From Ehretia macrophylla (lineage: Eukaryota; Streptophyta; Magnoliopsida; Boraginales; Ehretiaceae): a stretch of DNA of 64,000 bases. Below the pieces are notes generated by a model. It did not search any database. It had not been told where the DNA came from and worked only from the letters and a program-made list of their open reading frames with translations. Both the position numbers and the translations under genes were made by a program. Below are positions 12,823-25,700 of the stretch, one piece after another. Location: contig CM075764.1 of NCBI GenBank assembly GCA_037974665.1, forward strand, positions 85,058,825 to 85,122,824, in the 5' to 3' direction. Numbering within the stretch: position 1 is the stretch's first letter; the number at the start of each line of letters is the position of its first letter.

Positions 12823-13378
12823 ATGGCTGGAGGTAGACCTAGCAGGAATGCATCTCCACAAGAAGCTGGGGATGCATAACAGTTATCTATCGGTGAACAG
12901 ATGCTAAGTAGAATGCAGCTACTATGGACCGAATGACCCAAGTATTGGAGCGTCAGGTTGCAAGAGAGGCCACTAGTGCAAGGAACAACAATGGTGCTGG
13001 CAGTAGCATCGGTGGCAATAGAAACGGTGGTGATAACATGTTAGAAAGATTCCTTAAGTGTGGGCCGCCGAAGTTCCAAGGAGAGCCAGATGATGAAAAA
13101 GTGGAGGCTTGGTTGGAAAAGATCGAGACTATTTATGGTGTCCTCAACTATAATGATGACAAGAAGATTACTTTCACGATGTTTCTACTGGAGGGTGATG
13201 CTCGTCAATGGTGAAGGACAATGAGACTGCAGTGGGAGTAACAACGCACTCCCTACACATGGGGTAACTTTGTGAAAGCTTTCAAGGACAACTACATCTT
13301 GGAAATTGCCCGAGAGAGGCGGGAATAAGAATTAATGTCCTGCAAACTAGGGAGTTTGACTGTTGCACAGTATGAGGA
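12823..13378 (+). pseudogene. Gypsy-1 gag fragment (Retrotrans_gag)
   Basis: The frame starts MAGGRPSRNASPQEAGDA and hits a stop near 12877. It is resumed in another frame from 12924 with FLKCGPPKFQGEPDDEKV, AWLEKIETIYGVLNYNDDKK and ITFTMFLLEGDARQW, the hallmark of the plant gypsy Gag capsid region. Further stops follow (at 13213 and beyond) before homology ends at about 13378 (TVAQYE). The Gag of Gypsy-C at 60730-62078 has the equivalent GEPDD...EAW...IEKI block. Structural protein relic, non-functional. Confidence 0.8.
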
Positions 13379-15735
13379 CCCACACATTATTATCCCAAAA
13401 ATAGAATTAGACTCAAAACCTTGAGATTGAAATAGCTCAAAGTGTTCTAACTTTAAATAAAAGTTATAAATGAAGCAACAAATGTTTTAGGTGAGAATTA
13501 GCAAAAAAAAAAATGTTTTAGGTAAGGATATTTTAGGCATTTTGGAAATCCAATAGTAGGTAACACTAATCGAAGTCCTATGCTTATACGAGTTCCTTGG
13601 TATTCTGTGACGACCTACCCCATGCTACGTAAATGAAAACAAGTGAGAGGGCTTACGAAGGTATCTTTTACAACCTGTAAAAAGAGGCATATATCAAGTG
13701 TGATAAGAGCTTCGGGGATACGCAAGTAGTAGAGGCACTGAACTACAATACAAAGATCATGCCTACATTAGAATTGGTGAAAGTATTAAGGACTTTTGAC
13801 TTTCGGAATCGGAATAAGGGAAATTGAAATGAAACAAGCCTTGGTGCCTAGCGAGTTCTTAAGATTTTTTGTTTTGTAAAGCGCATTCTCCCTTCCAATT
13901 CATATGTCTCTATATCAAATGAACATAAGGCAGAGGCCACACTCTTTCTTAGAGAAAAAATAAGCTATTACTAAAGGTAACTCGGCTTAGCAGGATAAAG
14001 GGTCTTTAAAGGAAGAATACACTTTTCTACTTACCAATATAGGAAAAGGTATTCGGAATAGAAGAAATGCACTAACTTCCACTGATCCTCTTCGATGGCT
14101 AGTATACCACCATAATGAAACTGCCAGAAGACAAATTTTCTTGCAGGCTTTGATCTTCCTTGGTTAGTCAAAAGAGATTAGTATTGCCTATTGTTAAAAT
14201 ACAAAGGAGTTATTTACACATCTTAGAAACCACGATAGACAATACTCTTTTTGCTCTTTTTTAAGTACTATCTATGAGTAGGCGAAATGAAACTTGACCT
14301 AGTGGTCATACTACCAACAATTGCTAGTTAATTTTAGAAGCTATAAGAATGACTTGTCTTTCAACACCCTTAAATTAGACCTTTGCAAAATTAAGATGTT
14401 TGTTTGCTTCATAAATCAAAATAAAAACCAAAACACCATATTAAACTCCAATTGATTTAATTTAAAGAATTTGTAAAGGTCTTCTCATATCATCTCAATG
14501 ACGGAAACTTGTTTTGCAATTCATTATATACATTTGTTGAAGGTAGATTTCCTTCCGTATTGCTTTCTCAACAAAAGAATGAGGAGTCTAGAGTTCTAGG
14601 CAAAAGGATAAGAAATTCCTGCGAAGGTAATCTTGGTTCTTCATTTGGTTTAGAGAAAAACCAAAACAAAGAAAAGCTAGCATGGATGAAACCAAAAGAT
14701 GTTGCAAAAGGTTTTGGACTTTATAATAATTGGAATATACTAGTTAATGGATTTAGCCATATTTTAAGGAGGGAAAATCTTAATATTAGACTACGCCTTG
14801 AAAAGTGCGAAGTGGAATAAATCTTAGTGATTTTCTTAATTTTAATTTTTAATTTTTTTACTTTTAATATTCGGTATGTATATGAATGTCCACTAGATTA
14901 TTTTGTGCTAGCTTTAGGTCTTATTGTGGCATATATTTTTATTATCTTATAAAAAAACTTGGTCATGTTAATAACATATAAAATTTAGTATGAATTATAA
15001 TTACTTTTGCTATGTTGTCAACATCAATATTCCACTCTTATTGTTAGATATGTTGTCAAGTCATTGTTCATATTAAATTGAGATGCTATGTTTGTACACA
15101 AATGTTCAAGTGGGTAATACATTATGATATCATTGGTCAGATTGATTGTGACTTAATGGAAGTGATCTCTTTGATATGTCCAATTGCTATATTTCTTGTC
15201 CACATTTTGACTATTTAGTTGATGTCACATTATTGCTTATTGCTTGTTATTTTCAATGTTCTTTAGGATCAAAGCATATAAAACTGGCCTTATTACACTA
15301 ATTGAATATATTGTGCTAAACTTGATCAAAGTTCGATCTAAAGCAAACTTTCTTCAAACAACTCAATGCATTCGCTCATAGTTTGTCTCTTTTTCGTTGG
15401 GGGAATTGATGATTGCCACCAAGCCACAAATATGGAAGAATCAATATGACTAAAGAATTACAATCACTAATAATTACGTAACAATTCAAATGTTGTAGGA
15501 GATAAAATTAGTTTATAATTGGACTTGCTCATGTTGTTAGTGAAAATAATTAAAATTGAAATTTCTTTAAACAAGAGAAGGCATTCTCCTCTTACTTTTC
15601 TCTTATTTACTACTAATTTTTTGCAATTACCTTTTACCATGCATGCTCGTTTAATTTTACACCATACACTGATTAACCAAAAACTTTTTTTATTTTAATT
15701 TTTAAAACTTTGTAGTAAATTTTTAAAGGGTCAAC
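13379..15735. other. Gene-free DNA
   Basis: Mostly unique-looking AT-rich sequence. One 103-codon open frame at 14509-14820 (+) is rich in Lys and Asn, matches no family I know, and has no visible gene context, so I do not call it a gene. No LTR ends or poly-A tails were recognised. Confidence 0.4.
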
Positions 15736-15739
15736 CACC

Positions 15740-15868
15740 TATCCTTTGGTCTAGTGGTATGCTCCTCATTGCGAGTACGAGAGGTTGTGAGATCAATTTT
15801 CGTAAGTATTATTATTTAATATTTGTTGTACGACTTAAATTTTTATTGAATAAAAAGAAATGAAATAA
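15740..15868 (+). mobile_element. tRNA-derived SINE-like copy a
   Basis: TTTGGTCTAGTGGTATGCTC resembles a pol III A box region. GAGGTTGTGAGATCAATTTTC follows at B-box distance, and the tail is ACTTAAATTTTTATTGAATAAAAA. The same head and tail plan recurs at 18313 and, on the other strand, near 16655-16892, which supports a dispersed SINE family. Confidence 0.5.
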
Positions 15869-16189
15869 AGGGTCAGAGTGTCAAGTTCATCTTTGCACTC
15901 GGGGTGCTATGCATAATTAAGTTTATAATTTCGTTTTTATTTTTATGAAGCACTTACGAAAACTGGGATGATTTAGCCAAACGAAAGTCTTTATTCCTAG
16001 GAGTATAAATATTCTTATCATGAATCTCCTATTTTTGTATGTCAAAATATCTTCTTATACTTGTATTCATACCAAAATTATTAGGAAGAAAAATACTAAT
16101 CGATATCTCTTCAATTTTCTCTTTCATGTTTTTGGTTGCAAAAGTAAGGGTGAAGTGCACAGGACATTTATGTGCTTTTGTAAAGTTGT

Positions 16190-16535
16190 ACAATATCCCT
16201 TGTGATTTTAAAAGTACACGATACCGTCCTATGGTTTCTAAAACTAAGCATAATAGTTCCATGTAGTTTTAAAAGTGCATGGTACCCCTTGTGATTTCTG
16301 AAACTAAGCACAATAGTCTCCTCTGTCAAAAAATTCATCTATTTTAACAGAAAGTATGATGCACGCACATTAAATGTCCTTTTTTGCTTAAATTATTAAT
16401 TGTTTAGACAAAAATACTCATTTTTTTGACTCTAAAGAAAAAATGTGTCATATAAGGGTATTTTGTTAAAATAATTAATAATTTAAACAAAAAAAAACCC
16501 TTAAATAATCGTATTTAACATGCGTGCATCACATT
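16190..16535. repeat. Fold-back repeat with two tandem 60-bp units
   Basis: Two tandem units of about 60-65 bp (about 16196-16318) share CTTGTGATTT, TAAAAGT(A/G)CA and AACTAAGCA(T/C)AATAGT. They are followed by inverted arms: TGATGCACGCACATTAAATG at about 16358 pairs with the complement of the ATGCGTGCATCACA region at about 16519-16533, and the AT-rich arms between them also pair. This looks like a decayed MITE or other fold-back element. No target duplication was identified. Confidence 0.5.
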
Positions 16536-16654
16536 TTTCTAAGCAACATTTTTTTTTCTTCTTTTTTGTTGAATGAAAGTCCTTACAAGAAATTAAGCGA
16601 CATTTTTTTTCTTCTTTTTTGGGTCAAAAAGTAACACTTGATTCTATTTTTATT

Positions 16655-16775
16655 TATTTATTTATTTTGATTCAAGGGAGACTTAAGTTATACAACATAA
16701 TTAGTAAGATTCGAGTTCACAATCTCTTATATATATAGAGAGTTAGTTACCACTGTACCAAAACACTAGTGGCAA
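16655..16775 (-). mobile_element. SINE-like copy b
   Basis: On the minus strand, TTTTGGTACAGTGGTAACTA (A-box-like) is followed by AGAGATTGTGAACTCGAATC (B-box-like) and the tail CTTAAGTCTCCCTTGAATCA then AAATAAAT repeats, the same layout as copies a and d. Confidence 0.5.
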
Positions 16776-16794
16776 TAACACTTGATTTAGAAGA

Positions 16795-16892
16795 GATCTA
16801 AAGGCGTACAATGTAATCAAGAAAATTTGATCTCGTAACCTCTTACATACATAACGAGTTATATATTATTGGACTAAAGTCCTAGTGACTTG
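16795..16892 (-). mobile_element. SINE-like copy c (partial)
   Basis: On the minus strand, CACTAGGACTTTAGTCCAAT precedes AAGAGGTTACGAGATCAAAT, which aligns with the B-box region of the other copies. The 3' tail is weak. Lies next to copy b and ends just before the MITE at 16918. Confidence 0.4.
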
Positions 16893-16917
16893 ATTTTATA
16901 AATTATAGACATGAGAA

Positions 16918-17363
16918 GGGTAAAAGTCATAAATAGTTCATTATTTTTGGTCTAATTGACACTTTCATCCATTACTTTTTTAAATAAACATTTTATTTTA
17001 TTATGTTTAATATTATTTACACCGTTAGTCCAACTCGTCTTTTTAGTCTAATTTTTAACATCAAAATCACGTGGCAAGCCCATGGCATGCACATGTATGC
17101 TCTTGAAGTTGTTGCTTGGACATATCTAATACATTTGTATCAGGTGCTAAAAATACTAATACCAATTTTACCTTTAAAAAAATGAGATATTACGATACAC
17201 TTACATGCCACGTGATTTTAATATTAAAAATTAGACAAAAAAGAAAAATTAGACTAATAACGTTAATAATATTAAATATAATAAACTAAAATATTTATTT
17301 GAAAAAATAATAAATAAAAATATCAATAAATAAAAAATAATAAATTATTTATGAAGTTTACCC
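16918..17363. mobile_element. Mutator-type MITE, 446 bp, with 9-bp target duplication
   Basis: Long terminal inverted repeats of roughly 155 bp (16918-17073 and 17206-17363) begin GGGTAAAAGTCATAAATAG and end with its near-complement CTATTTATGAAGTTTACCC-like sequence. A 132-bp loop lies between. The flanks are a perfect 9-bp direct repeat, ACATGAGAA (16909-16917 and 17364-17372). Long TIRs with 9-bp duplications are the established mark of the Mutator superfamily. No transposase is present, so it is non-autonomous. Arms have diverged by small substitutions and indels. Confidence 0.85.
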
Positions 17364-17372
17364 ACATGAGAA

Positions 17373-18312
17373 TGAAATATATTCAAGCTGGAAGAACAGT
17401 GGCCCAGTACGTATTGTTTTATTAGTTAATTTGAGCCACTTGTCCTATATTATGCTACGAGTCAAAAAAGTACGTAGACCATGTCCCGGGCCTTCATGAG
17501 CAGCTGCAGAAGAGTCAAATCGTTATGCTTACTTTTTATTTGTAAATGACAAATGTTATTAGAAGTCTAAATATTTATTAAATTTTTAAGTCAGTCTATG
17601 ATATTATTAAAGTTATATCATTAATTTTCAATTTTTATAAAAGATTATTTTTAAAAAAATTTAAATGAAAAGATATTAAAAATAATTTTATACCTCTTGA
17701 ACTTATCATTCAAATAAAGTAGATCTTTCAAAATATCACATATATAGTCACATTGTCAAAATGTCTCGTATATAATCACAGAGCCAATTATTATTGTGTT
17801 CTAACAAAAAACTAACATGAAAATTACAACACTCATAACACATATTGTGAATGAGTTTTAATATTATATTGAAAAGTATTACGAAAATTCAAATAATACT
17901 AAAAACTTGTATAAAATTTGGGTAGTTATTTTTCTTTCACTAGAAAGTGTGTCAATCAATCAAATCAGCTATGGGTGCGATTATGTGAATTGCAAAATTA
18001 CCTTAAAATCAAAATTATATTTTTAAACAAATATAAAATTTTAGAATGAATTTGCTCATAAAATTATAATGATATAAGAATATTCAAATCTCAAGTGGTA
18101 GTATCCTTATGATGTAATTATGATAAAAAGATTTTGATAGTTCATATTTATTGAATTTCATTTATAATGTAATAATGTTACGAGTAAACCTTTTTTTTTT
18201 AATTTTTTAAAAAGAATTATCTACTATTACTAGCCATTTGATCAAGTAATATGAATTTTGTTTTAAGTACAAAAGGTTTCGATATCAATTATGTAACTTT
18301 TTTTAAAAAATA
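17373..18312. other. AT-rich DNA without genes
   Basis: Very A/T-rich with many homopolymer runs. No open frame or repeat boundary that I can support. Confidence 0.4.
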
Positions 18313-18445
18313 GCCTAGCTATTTGGTCTAGAGGTATTATTATCGTTTTAGATGAAGCGATCTCGAGATCAATTCTCGTGTGTAGTATAATAAGTGATAT
18401 AAAATTACTTAAACTTCTCTTAAATAAAAAATAAAAATCTTATTT
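18313..18445 (+). mobile_element. SINE-like copy d
   Basis: TATTTGGTCTAGAGGTATTA resembles the A-box head of copy a. GATCTCGAGATCAATTCTCG occupies the B-box position, and the tail is ACTTAAACTTCTCTTAAATA followed by A-rich sequence. Lies about 330 bp upstream of the ferrochelatase start codon, so it may sit within the promoter. Confidence 0.5.
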
Positions 18446-18776
18446 TTTTAAAAGTGGTATAAAATTGACTTAACCCCCCTTAATATAAAAAAAAAAAATT
18501 ATTTTGATTTTGAAATTAAATTTCTTTCACTTTATTTTATTTTTCTAATTTTTGGTCTAAAATATCTCTCTTTCAGTGGAAAAAGCATGAAGCGATGAAA
18601 ACAGATAATGGGCGCGATATGTGAATTGCTGGGAGCCACGTATAGGTGTCTTATCCGCAACCTCCTCCCTCTGCACGCTCTCCTCCCATTCTGTCTTTTT
18701 CACGCGCCTCCCATTATCTCCTTTCACGCCTGAGCAGAGCACCAACCACCAACACAATACCACACTCTACCAAATA
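18446..18776 (+). promoter_or_regulatory. Upstream region and probable 5' UTR of the ferrochelatase gene
   Basis: The A/T-rich part (18446-18560) changes to a C/T-rich, untranslated-leader-like stretch (18655-18770). I could not pick a TATA box with confidence: the TATAAAAT near 18459 lies in SINE-tail-like sequence. Upstream ATGs occur near 18588, 18596 and 18608. The coding frame is open back to 18621, but the first in-frame ATG is at 18777. Confidence 0.4.
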
Positions 18777-19763
18777 ATGGCCTCCATTGATGGCAGAATA
18801 ACACTAAGTCGTCTCCATTTCAAAAACTTCAACCGCTCCTCCTCCTCCTCCTCCTCCACTCCGCTAAAGCGCACCACCACCACCACATTTGTTCCGATTT
18901 CAAAAAGACCACCACCACCACCACCATCATCGTCATCCTCATCTCAACCAACTACTACTAGTACTACTATTCTAAGATGTATGAGTTATTCGAAGAAGAC
19001 GGAGATTGCGGGAGCAGTGAGCTTTCCGAACACCACTACTGAAGAAGAGGAAGCGTTAGTAAGATCCACGACTTTTAGTAGTAATAAGCCGTGGATTATT
19101 GGAGATGAGAAGATCGGAGTGCTGCTGCTTAATCTCGGTGGCCCTGAGACACTCGATGACGTTCAGCCTTTCCTCTTCAACCTCTTCGCCGATCCCGTAA
19201 GCCCCTTAGATTGGGTGGATGTAGGGTTTTTGTTCCGGGAGGCTAAAAACACGTAGTTTAGTACTCGTATATGTTAACTTTTTAGTGGAGTTAAATTAAT
19301 TTTGCGGCTCAAAAATATGTTGAAATTGTAAACTTTTTAAAAAATTACAACCCAACTTACACTTTAATGGTTCTGTCCTTGGGTCAGTGGAGTGCACAGC
19401 TCTGCTGGCCTGTGAATAAATCCGCCTCTTTTCATAGATATATATGTGTCTATATTGATAAATATATATATGTGTATGGTGAGTGTATACATAGATATGT
19501 ATGTGTGTATATATGTATGTATATTCATGTGCATATGTATTATATATGTGTCTATATATATATTTTTATGCATGTGTGTGTATATATATGTGTGTATACA
19601 TGCACATATGCATACACACTCAAATTGCTCTTACTACCACTGCCATACATATGTGCATACATGTATATATTACATATATACACACACAAATACACACTCA
19701 AATTCTCAAGTTTCTCTTACTACCACTGCTATGCATATAGATATTTATATATCTATATATTAA

Positions 19764-19795
<32 letters not shown>

Positions 19796-22700
19796 GCATA
19801 CACTCAGCATTCTTTTAATCCAACATAAAATAACCTTGTTTTATGTGCTCACTGCATGAATTATATATTCGATTCTGTGTGTATCGCAAATACATATTAC
19901 AATACACAGACACATATTTGATTATATGTGTCTGTGCATATGCGTGTGCTTGTGCGTGTGTGTGATATCTTTGATATCATTGTTTTAGTGTGTTTTATAT
20001 TCGACTAAATGTGTGTGTATGTGTGTGTGTGTGTGTGTGTTATATTTGATTACATGTGTACATATGTGTGTGTGGGCTCGCGTGTGCGTCTACTATATGT
20101 TTTTGGCTGAATCTGCACAGGGCATTGCTATGAAACATTATGCTTGTAAAATCTAAAATTGACTTCGTTTATCATTTGACACGTTAATTTAGGACCCCAA
20201 AGTTTTGTCTTTCTATATCTCTTCATGCTTTGCATTTTAAAAGTTTTGTTAATTCTTTTTGTTGTTTTGTGCAATTTGAATAGGATATTATTCGGCTGCC
20301 GAGGTTGTTTCGCTTTCTTCAAAAGCCATTGGCGCAATTCATATCTGTTGTTAGAGCACCAAAGAGCAAAGAGGGGTATGCTTCTATTGGTGGTGGTTCT
20401 CCACTTCGCCGCATTACTGATGCTCAGGTATGGTTTATTGATCATTCAATTCTAGTAGCTCATGTTTATTAGTTTTTCCATCACTTGGAAAGAGAAAGGA
20501 GACAGTTTTACAACTCAATGCTTTAATCAATGTTCTCTTTTTCTTGTTTCTCTTATGAGATATTGCGTGGAGATTATTTCAACACAATTCAGTTGACTTT
20601 ATGTATTCCGCGACTTTATTTTGGAGAGAATCAAAGTACTTTGATTTCTCATGTTTTTTTGAACATAATCGTACCTTACATAGAAAACGTGCTCAATGAA
20701 ATAAATATACGAATATTGGAATTTACATGATTTTTATTGACCTCGCGGGGAAGGGCTGGTTTGGTTTGGTTTCACACTATTTATTCAGGAAAATTTGATT
20801 TGTTGGCACGATTTTCTGTCCTGTTACAATAACTGAAAAGTTGCTCAGTTTTGTCTGCTGTCTAAAATAAATTGTGCATCCAATGCATATTGATCAAATT
20901 TGTGTTTCTACTCTAGCTTTTCTTGGTCCAATTTGAAGTTCAAAGAAATTTTAGCACTTGGTTGCCAATTTAGAGTCAAAGAACAAGCATGGAGTTGAAT
21001 TATGATGTTGCCAACACTAGCATGTATCATCTTTAGTTATATCTCAATTAATTATTTAGCTAGCAGTGAGGATTTATCATGTTCTCTAAATAAGTGACAA
21101 GGTTTTATGCATCTTAGGCTGCATTATAGTGCCAACTTAATTACAGAATTTGGATGTACCGTTGCTGATAGAACATTTTGGGCTGAGAAACTGACGTGGA
21201 GCCTGAACCTCAGGCATATTTGAAGTTGGTAATTGTTGTCAGTTTATCCTGAGTCATCATGCAGAAACAGTAGTAATTTGATTTATCTACTGATTTCGTG
21301 GTTGCTTTTTTCTTTCCTTTTGCATTTCTATTCCTGGTTTGATTGGTGTGAATTGTATGTATAGGCTGAAGAGTTGAGAAAAGCTTTGTTTGCAAAGAAT
21401 GTCCCAGCAAAGGTGTATGTTGGGATGCGTTATTGGCATCCATTCACTGAAGAAGCCATCGAGCAGGTACCTTTACTACAAAGTGAAAATATTCATAAAT
21501 TAACATAAACTTTCTCAGGAAGATAGCTGTGGAGAAAGGCATTTTGAGAATCATATGACAAAGGCCCAACGACGAAGAGTAGTAGTAGTAATAACTGTGC
21601 AAACTATGGTTATGCAAGAAATGGGAGTAAGGTCTCCTCATAGTCAAAACCATTCTCCTAGGTGTAACCATTAGCCACAAAGATAGGAAACTGTCTTGCA
21701 TAGATAAGTTAACTGCATTTTTTGTATAGTGGTTTCAGTTAGTTTACTGTTAGCTAGCTAGTTTTCTTTTGCAGCATGATACGAATAGCTTTCGGTTATG
21801 GACATTTTTGTACAGAGTTGCGACCTCTCTGGTTCTTTTCTTGATACATTATTTACCAATAAAATGAATAAATAAATTAAGACTCTGAATTTTGAGTTTC
21901 GTGCTATATTATTGGATTTGGATGTTTCTATGAAGCACAGACACGGACATCGGACACGGCATGACACGACGTGGATACTTTGATGCTAAATTTTTTTAAA
22001 AGTTAGGACATGACATGAGAGTAACACTCTGATTAAAAAGTAACATAATATTTATAAATATAAATTTAATCTAATTATTTAAAAATAATGAAATATTTTT
22101 AATAATTAAGTTAATATAATTATGAAAGTTGTGTTTGGCGCGAATCAATTGCTCACTTGTGGAATACTGGGTCTCGGGTCAAGTCGTAAAAACAAGCAAT
22201 AGGCTGAGGCTGCATACACCTATCTTCCTCAGCCCAAGGATCCTTCTATTTGTGGGAATCTTATGTACAGGGTATGACCTTTATTTAGGTAATATAATTT
22301 TATATGTATATTTTCAATATCAAATTAATAAATATTAAATAGATTGAATACTAGTCATGTACAATATCAAATTAAAAAATATTAAATAGACTAGATACTA
22401 GTTTTATACAAATATTATTTTTGTTTAGACTTTCTATTTATCCAGTACGTATGCATGTAAGAGATGCTCGTTACATGATATGTTTGTTTTATTTTCATTC
22501 ATAAAATAAATTACATTAATGTTATATTAGAACTTAATACAAGTGAAAAGAGCTCAAAAAGGACTTAAAATGAGAAAGAGGAATTGACAAAATATTATTT
22601 TTTTAATTTTATTTTATTATTTTGTGTGTGTCTCAGGAGAATGCTAAATCGTGTCCTAGCCGTGTATAGACAATGTTGGGGCATTGGTGGAGTGTTGAAA

Positions 22701-25700
22701 AAGTGGCAAAAAAAGAAAAAGACAAATTTAATTAGAAAAATATGGAGGCGTTCCGACATGTGTCGGATGAGTGTCACGGCTCCAATTATTAATTGTATGT
22801 CCTTCTAGGGATGTTTAATTTCAGTTTTTAGTGTCTTAAGTCACAATATCGGTTACATGCTTTGTTGCTTGTTGTACAACTCATCACTTTTGAGCTTGAT
22901 CGTTACTAACAGTTTCATGTTTGATTTCTTTTATTTGTAAGATCAAAAGAGATGGCATTACAAAGCTTGTGGTGCTTCCCCTTTATCCTCAGTTCTCAAT
23001 ATCAACAAGTGGTTCGAGTCTTCGGCTATTGGAGAGTATATTTAGGTATTGAGTGCAAATGTAATGAAACATATATATGTTCTATGTTATTTCTACCTAC
23101 AAGAGAACATATAAATGTTCTATATCATTGATGAAAACTTATATGTCAAGCAATATGTATTTTAACTGCAGGGAGGATGAGTATCTGGTGAACATGCAAC
23201 ATACAGTTATTCCTTCCTGGTATCAGCGCGAAGGATACATTAAAGCCATGGCTGATTTGATTGAAAAGGAGTTAACAAAATTTGACTGCCCTGAGAAGGT
23301 AATACTCAGGCAAATGTGCAACTACTTTTATATAAGAAGTGATTTCATTTGCCTTTCCTGCCACCGAAAGAACCTATGCCCCAGGCCGGTTACTTCTCCT
23401 TTCCCCCCATCCAACTTCAAAGGGAAAAGGGAAAAAAAAGTACTATGAGAAGTGATTTCATTTTCTATACTATTCTTAATCTTTTGTGAAACTCTTATGT
23501 ATGATTGCTTGGATTAATTTGTAAGGATTCTGAACTTGCAAATGATTTTTTCTAATACCATAGTTAAACCCGATATTGGGAGGTGTCGTATTGTCTTCTT
23601 CACTCCAATCTAGTTGAATTCTGGTTTCCTTGTGCAACATCTAAATACAGATGTATCTAGTATGGTAGACTGACTTCTATCTCGATGTTTGTGCCACCTT
23701 TAGAGTTATTTCTTTCTGATAATATGTGGTTGTTTTCACTGCTCAGTATAATTTGCATAGCCTATCTGACTCTTATAAGAGCATATGTGAAAGATGAAAG
23801 GACTAAATTGATGCGTTGATTGCCTACTATGTGACTTGTGGAATTTGTGGAACTAATGCCAACCTCTCAATCGTCCTTCCTTGCTTCCTTCTCATTTCAA
23901 GGAACTTCATTAGACGAGGATCCTACCTCTACTAATTCATTCTTATCTAAATCATCAAATCTGCTCCTAATACCTAGAGCCTTTTTCCTCCAATCTCTAC
24001 TCTGTCAGTAGGACCATGCTCATGGTTAAGCATATTCACTTTGAGGCATCCAGGAGAGATTTGTATCCTATTGATGCCTATTGTACAATCTCAATCCTTG
24101 TTTTACTTGGAACATTAGATTTCTGTATACTTAACAGTGCCTAGTCTAGTTTTCACCAACTATTATATATAGTCAGCCATCCATCTGAAAAGCTTTTTAC
24201 CCCTTCCCCCTAAAAGGACTTAATACTTGCTCTCTGCTTCAAGTAGATACTATGAGGAGTTTGTCAATGTTCTTATATATCATTGACTCCCAAAATGCGA
24301 TGGATTTCTATTGATCTTGTCCATCTAGCCTGTCTTGTAGTTCAACATTTTCAAAACCTGAGTTTCAGATGTTTTCTGCCATCTTAACCGACGAAAGTAA
24401 GAGCTCCCATTACCCCCCTTCTCTCTCTTCCCCCTTATTTTGAAGGATGTCGTTAGGCTGTGCTGTTAATGGCAACACAAGAATGGGAAACCTTCACATT
24501 GTTTGATTCTTTTCTTTTCTCTTATTAGTGCTTACAGCTTCTTTGTATTTATTACAGGTGATGATATTTTTTAGTGCTCATGGAGTACCAGTAGCTTATG
24601 TGGAGGAAGCTGGTGATCCATACAAGGCCGAGATGGAGGAATGTGTGGACCTAATCATGGAAGAATTGGAAAAGAGAAGGAAATTAAATGCTTATACACT
24701 TGCGTATCAGGTGCAGACCATGTGAACTTGATTTAATTCTAGTGTATACTTAAATTACCATCTCAATATTCCATAACAAAGATCATCTTTTAGTTAGAGC
24801 TCAAATTCCTGAGGCAACCTAAAGTTGATATCAAGTTGGTTTTCTGTCTGCAAGTGTTAAAAGGCTTTATGGATGGTGCTCAGGGCAAACTGGTTATGCC
24901 AGGGCGTTAAATGCCTCTTCTGGTGGGCACTAGCCTCTAAGATTTTACACCACATGTACGAATCACTTGAGGACGAAGAGGAAGGAGAGAGAGAGAGAGA
25001 GAGTTAAGGTTGATACAGGTTAGAGTCTAGAAGACGCGAGAAAGAAAGAATTATTTGTGGGGCTGACACTTATCCTAATTAATAATGAAAGGCTTTATAA
25101 GACTCAAATTTCTGTCACTTCTTTTCATTAGGAAACAAATAATTTTTCGATATTATCAAACATCTTTTGTATTTTTCTGATTTATTTATTTTCTCTGTAT
25201 ATCTTATAGCTTTACCAAATAATAGTGTGATATCTATTATTTTTTGCTTTATCTGTTCTGATCTAGTAGTAAATATTTATCTTCAAATCAATTAATATTA
25301 TGTTGTTTAAACCCTATACCTTGGTGCCCGACTCAACTTTTCATGGGTAAGTTTTCTTGACTAATGCCTTCAGCTTTCGCATACACGTATACACAGTTAA
25401 AGATGAGTTGTTGGGTAATTTAATAAAGAAAAGGGATTCTATGGCTTGTGGTAATCATTTTGTGTATTACTCTTCTATTGTATGAAATAAGGTTGACAAC
25501 GTACTTATCAGTCAAATTATGATATCTCGAGTGATGGTATGCAGAAACATATGATAATTGGAATACCTTATCGAGTTTTTGCAAAGGTTTAGTATTATCA
25601 ACTTTTCACTAGTGGGGTTGCTAATGAATTAATTTGTCAAAATGCTTAATAATTCTTTGTGATGGCAAACTATATCTCATCGTAATTATGTATTACATTA

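Larger units (their letters stand above)
9504..13378 (+). mobile_element. Gypsy-1: 5' LTR, primer-binding site and partial gag
   Basis: A 3.1-kb LTR (TGTAAGG ... GTGACA) is followed by an initiator-Met-tRNA primer-binding site and about 0.55 kb of gag. The rest of gag, all of pol and the 3' LTR are missing; homology stops near 13378. The long LTR, TGTAA start and Gag type resemble plant chromovirus-like gypsy elements (the Tekay/Del type have long LTRs), but without an integrase the clade cannot be fixed. Confidence 0.8.

Noticed and set aside
13600-14200. Possible organelle DNA insertion
   Set aside because: Composition looked different by eye, but I could not recognise any plastid or mitochondrial gene. 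A search against organelle genomes would decide.
14509-14820. 103-codon open frame as a small gene
   Set aside because: No recognised domain, no promoter or splice context, AT-rich surroundings. Could be checked by transcript data.
18621-18776. N-terminal extension of FC2
   Set aside because: The frame is open but no in-frame ATG exists before 18777, and the sequence looks like a C/T-rich 5' UTR.
19367-19828. 153-codon open frame in FC2 intron 1
   Set aside because: Composed of TA/TG/CA microsatellite codons and lies between two clear FC2 exons.
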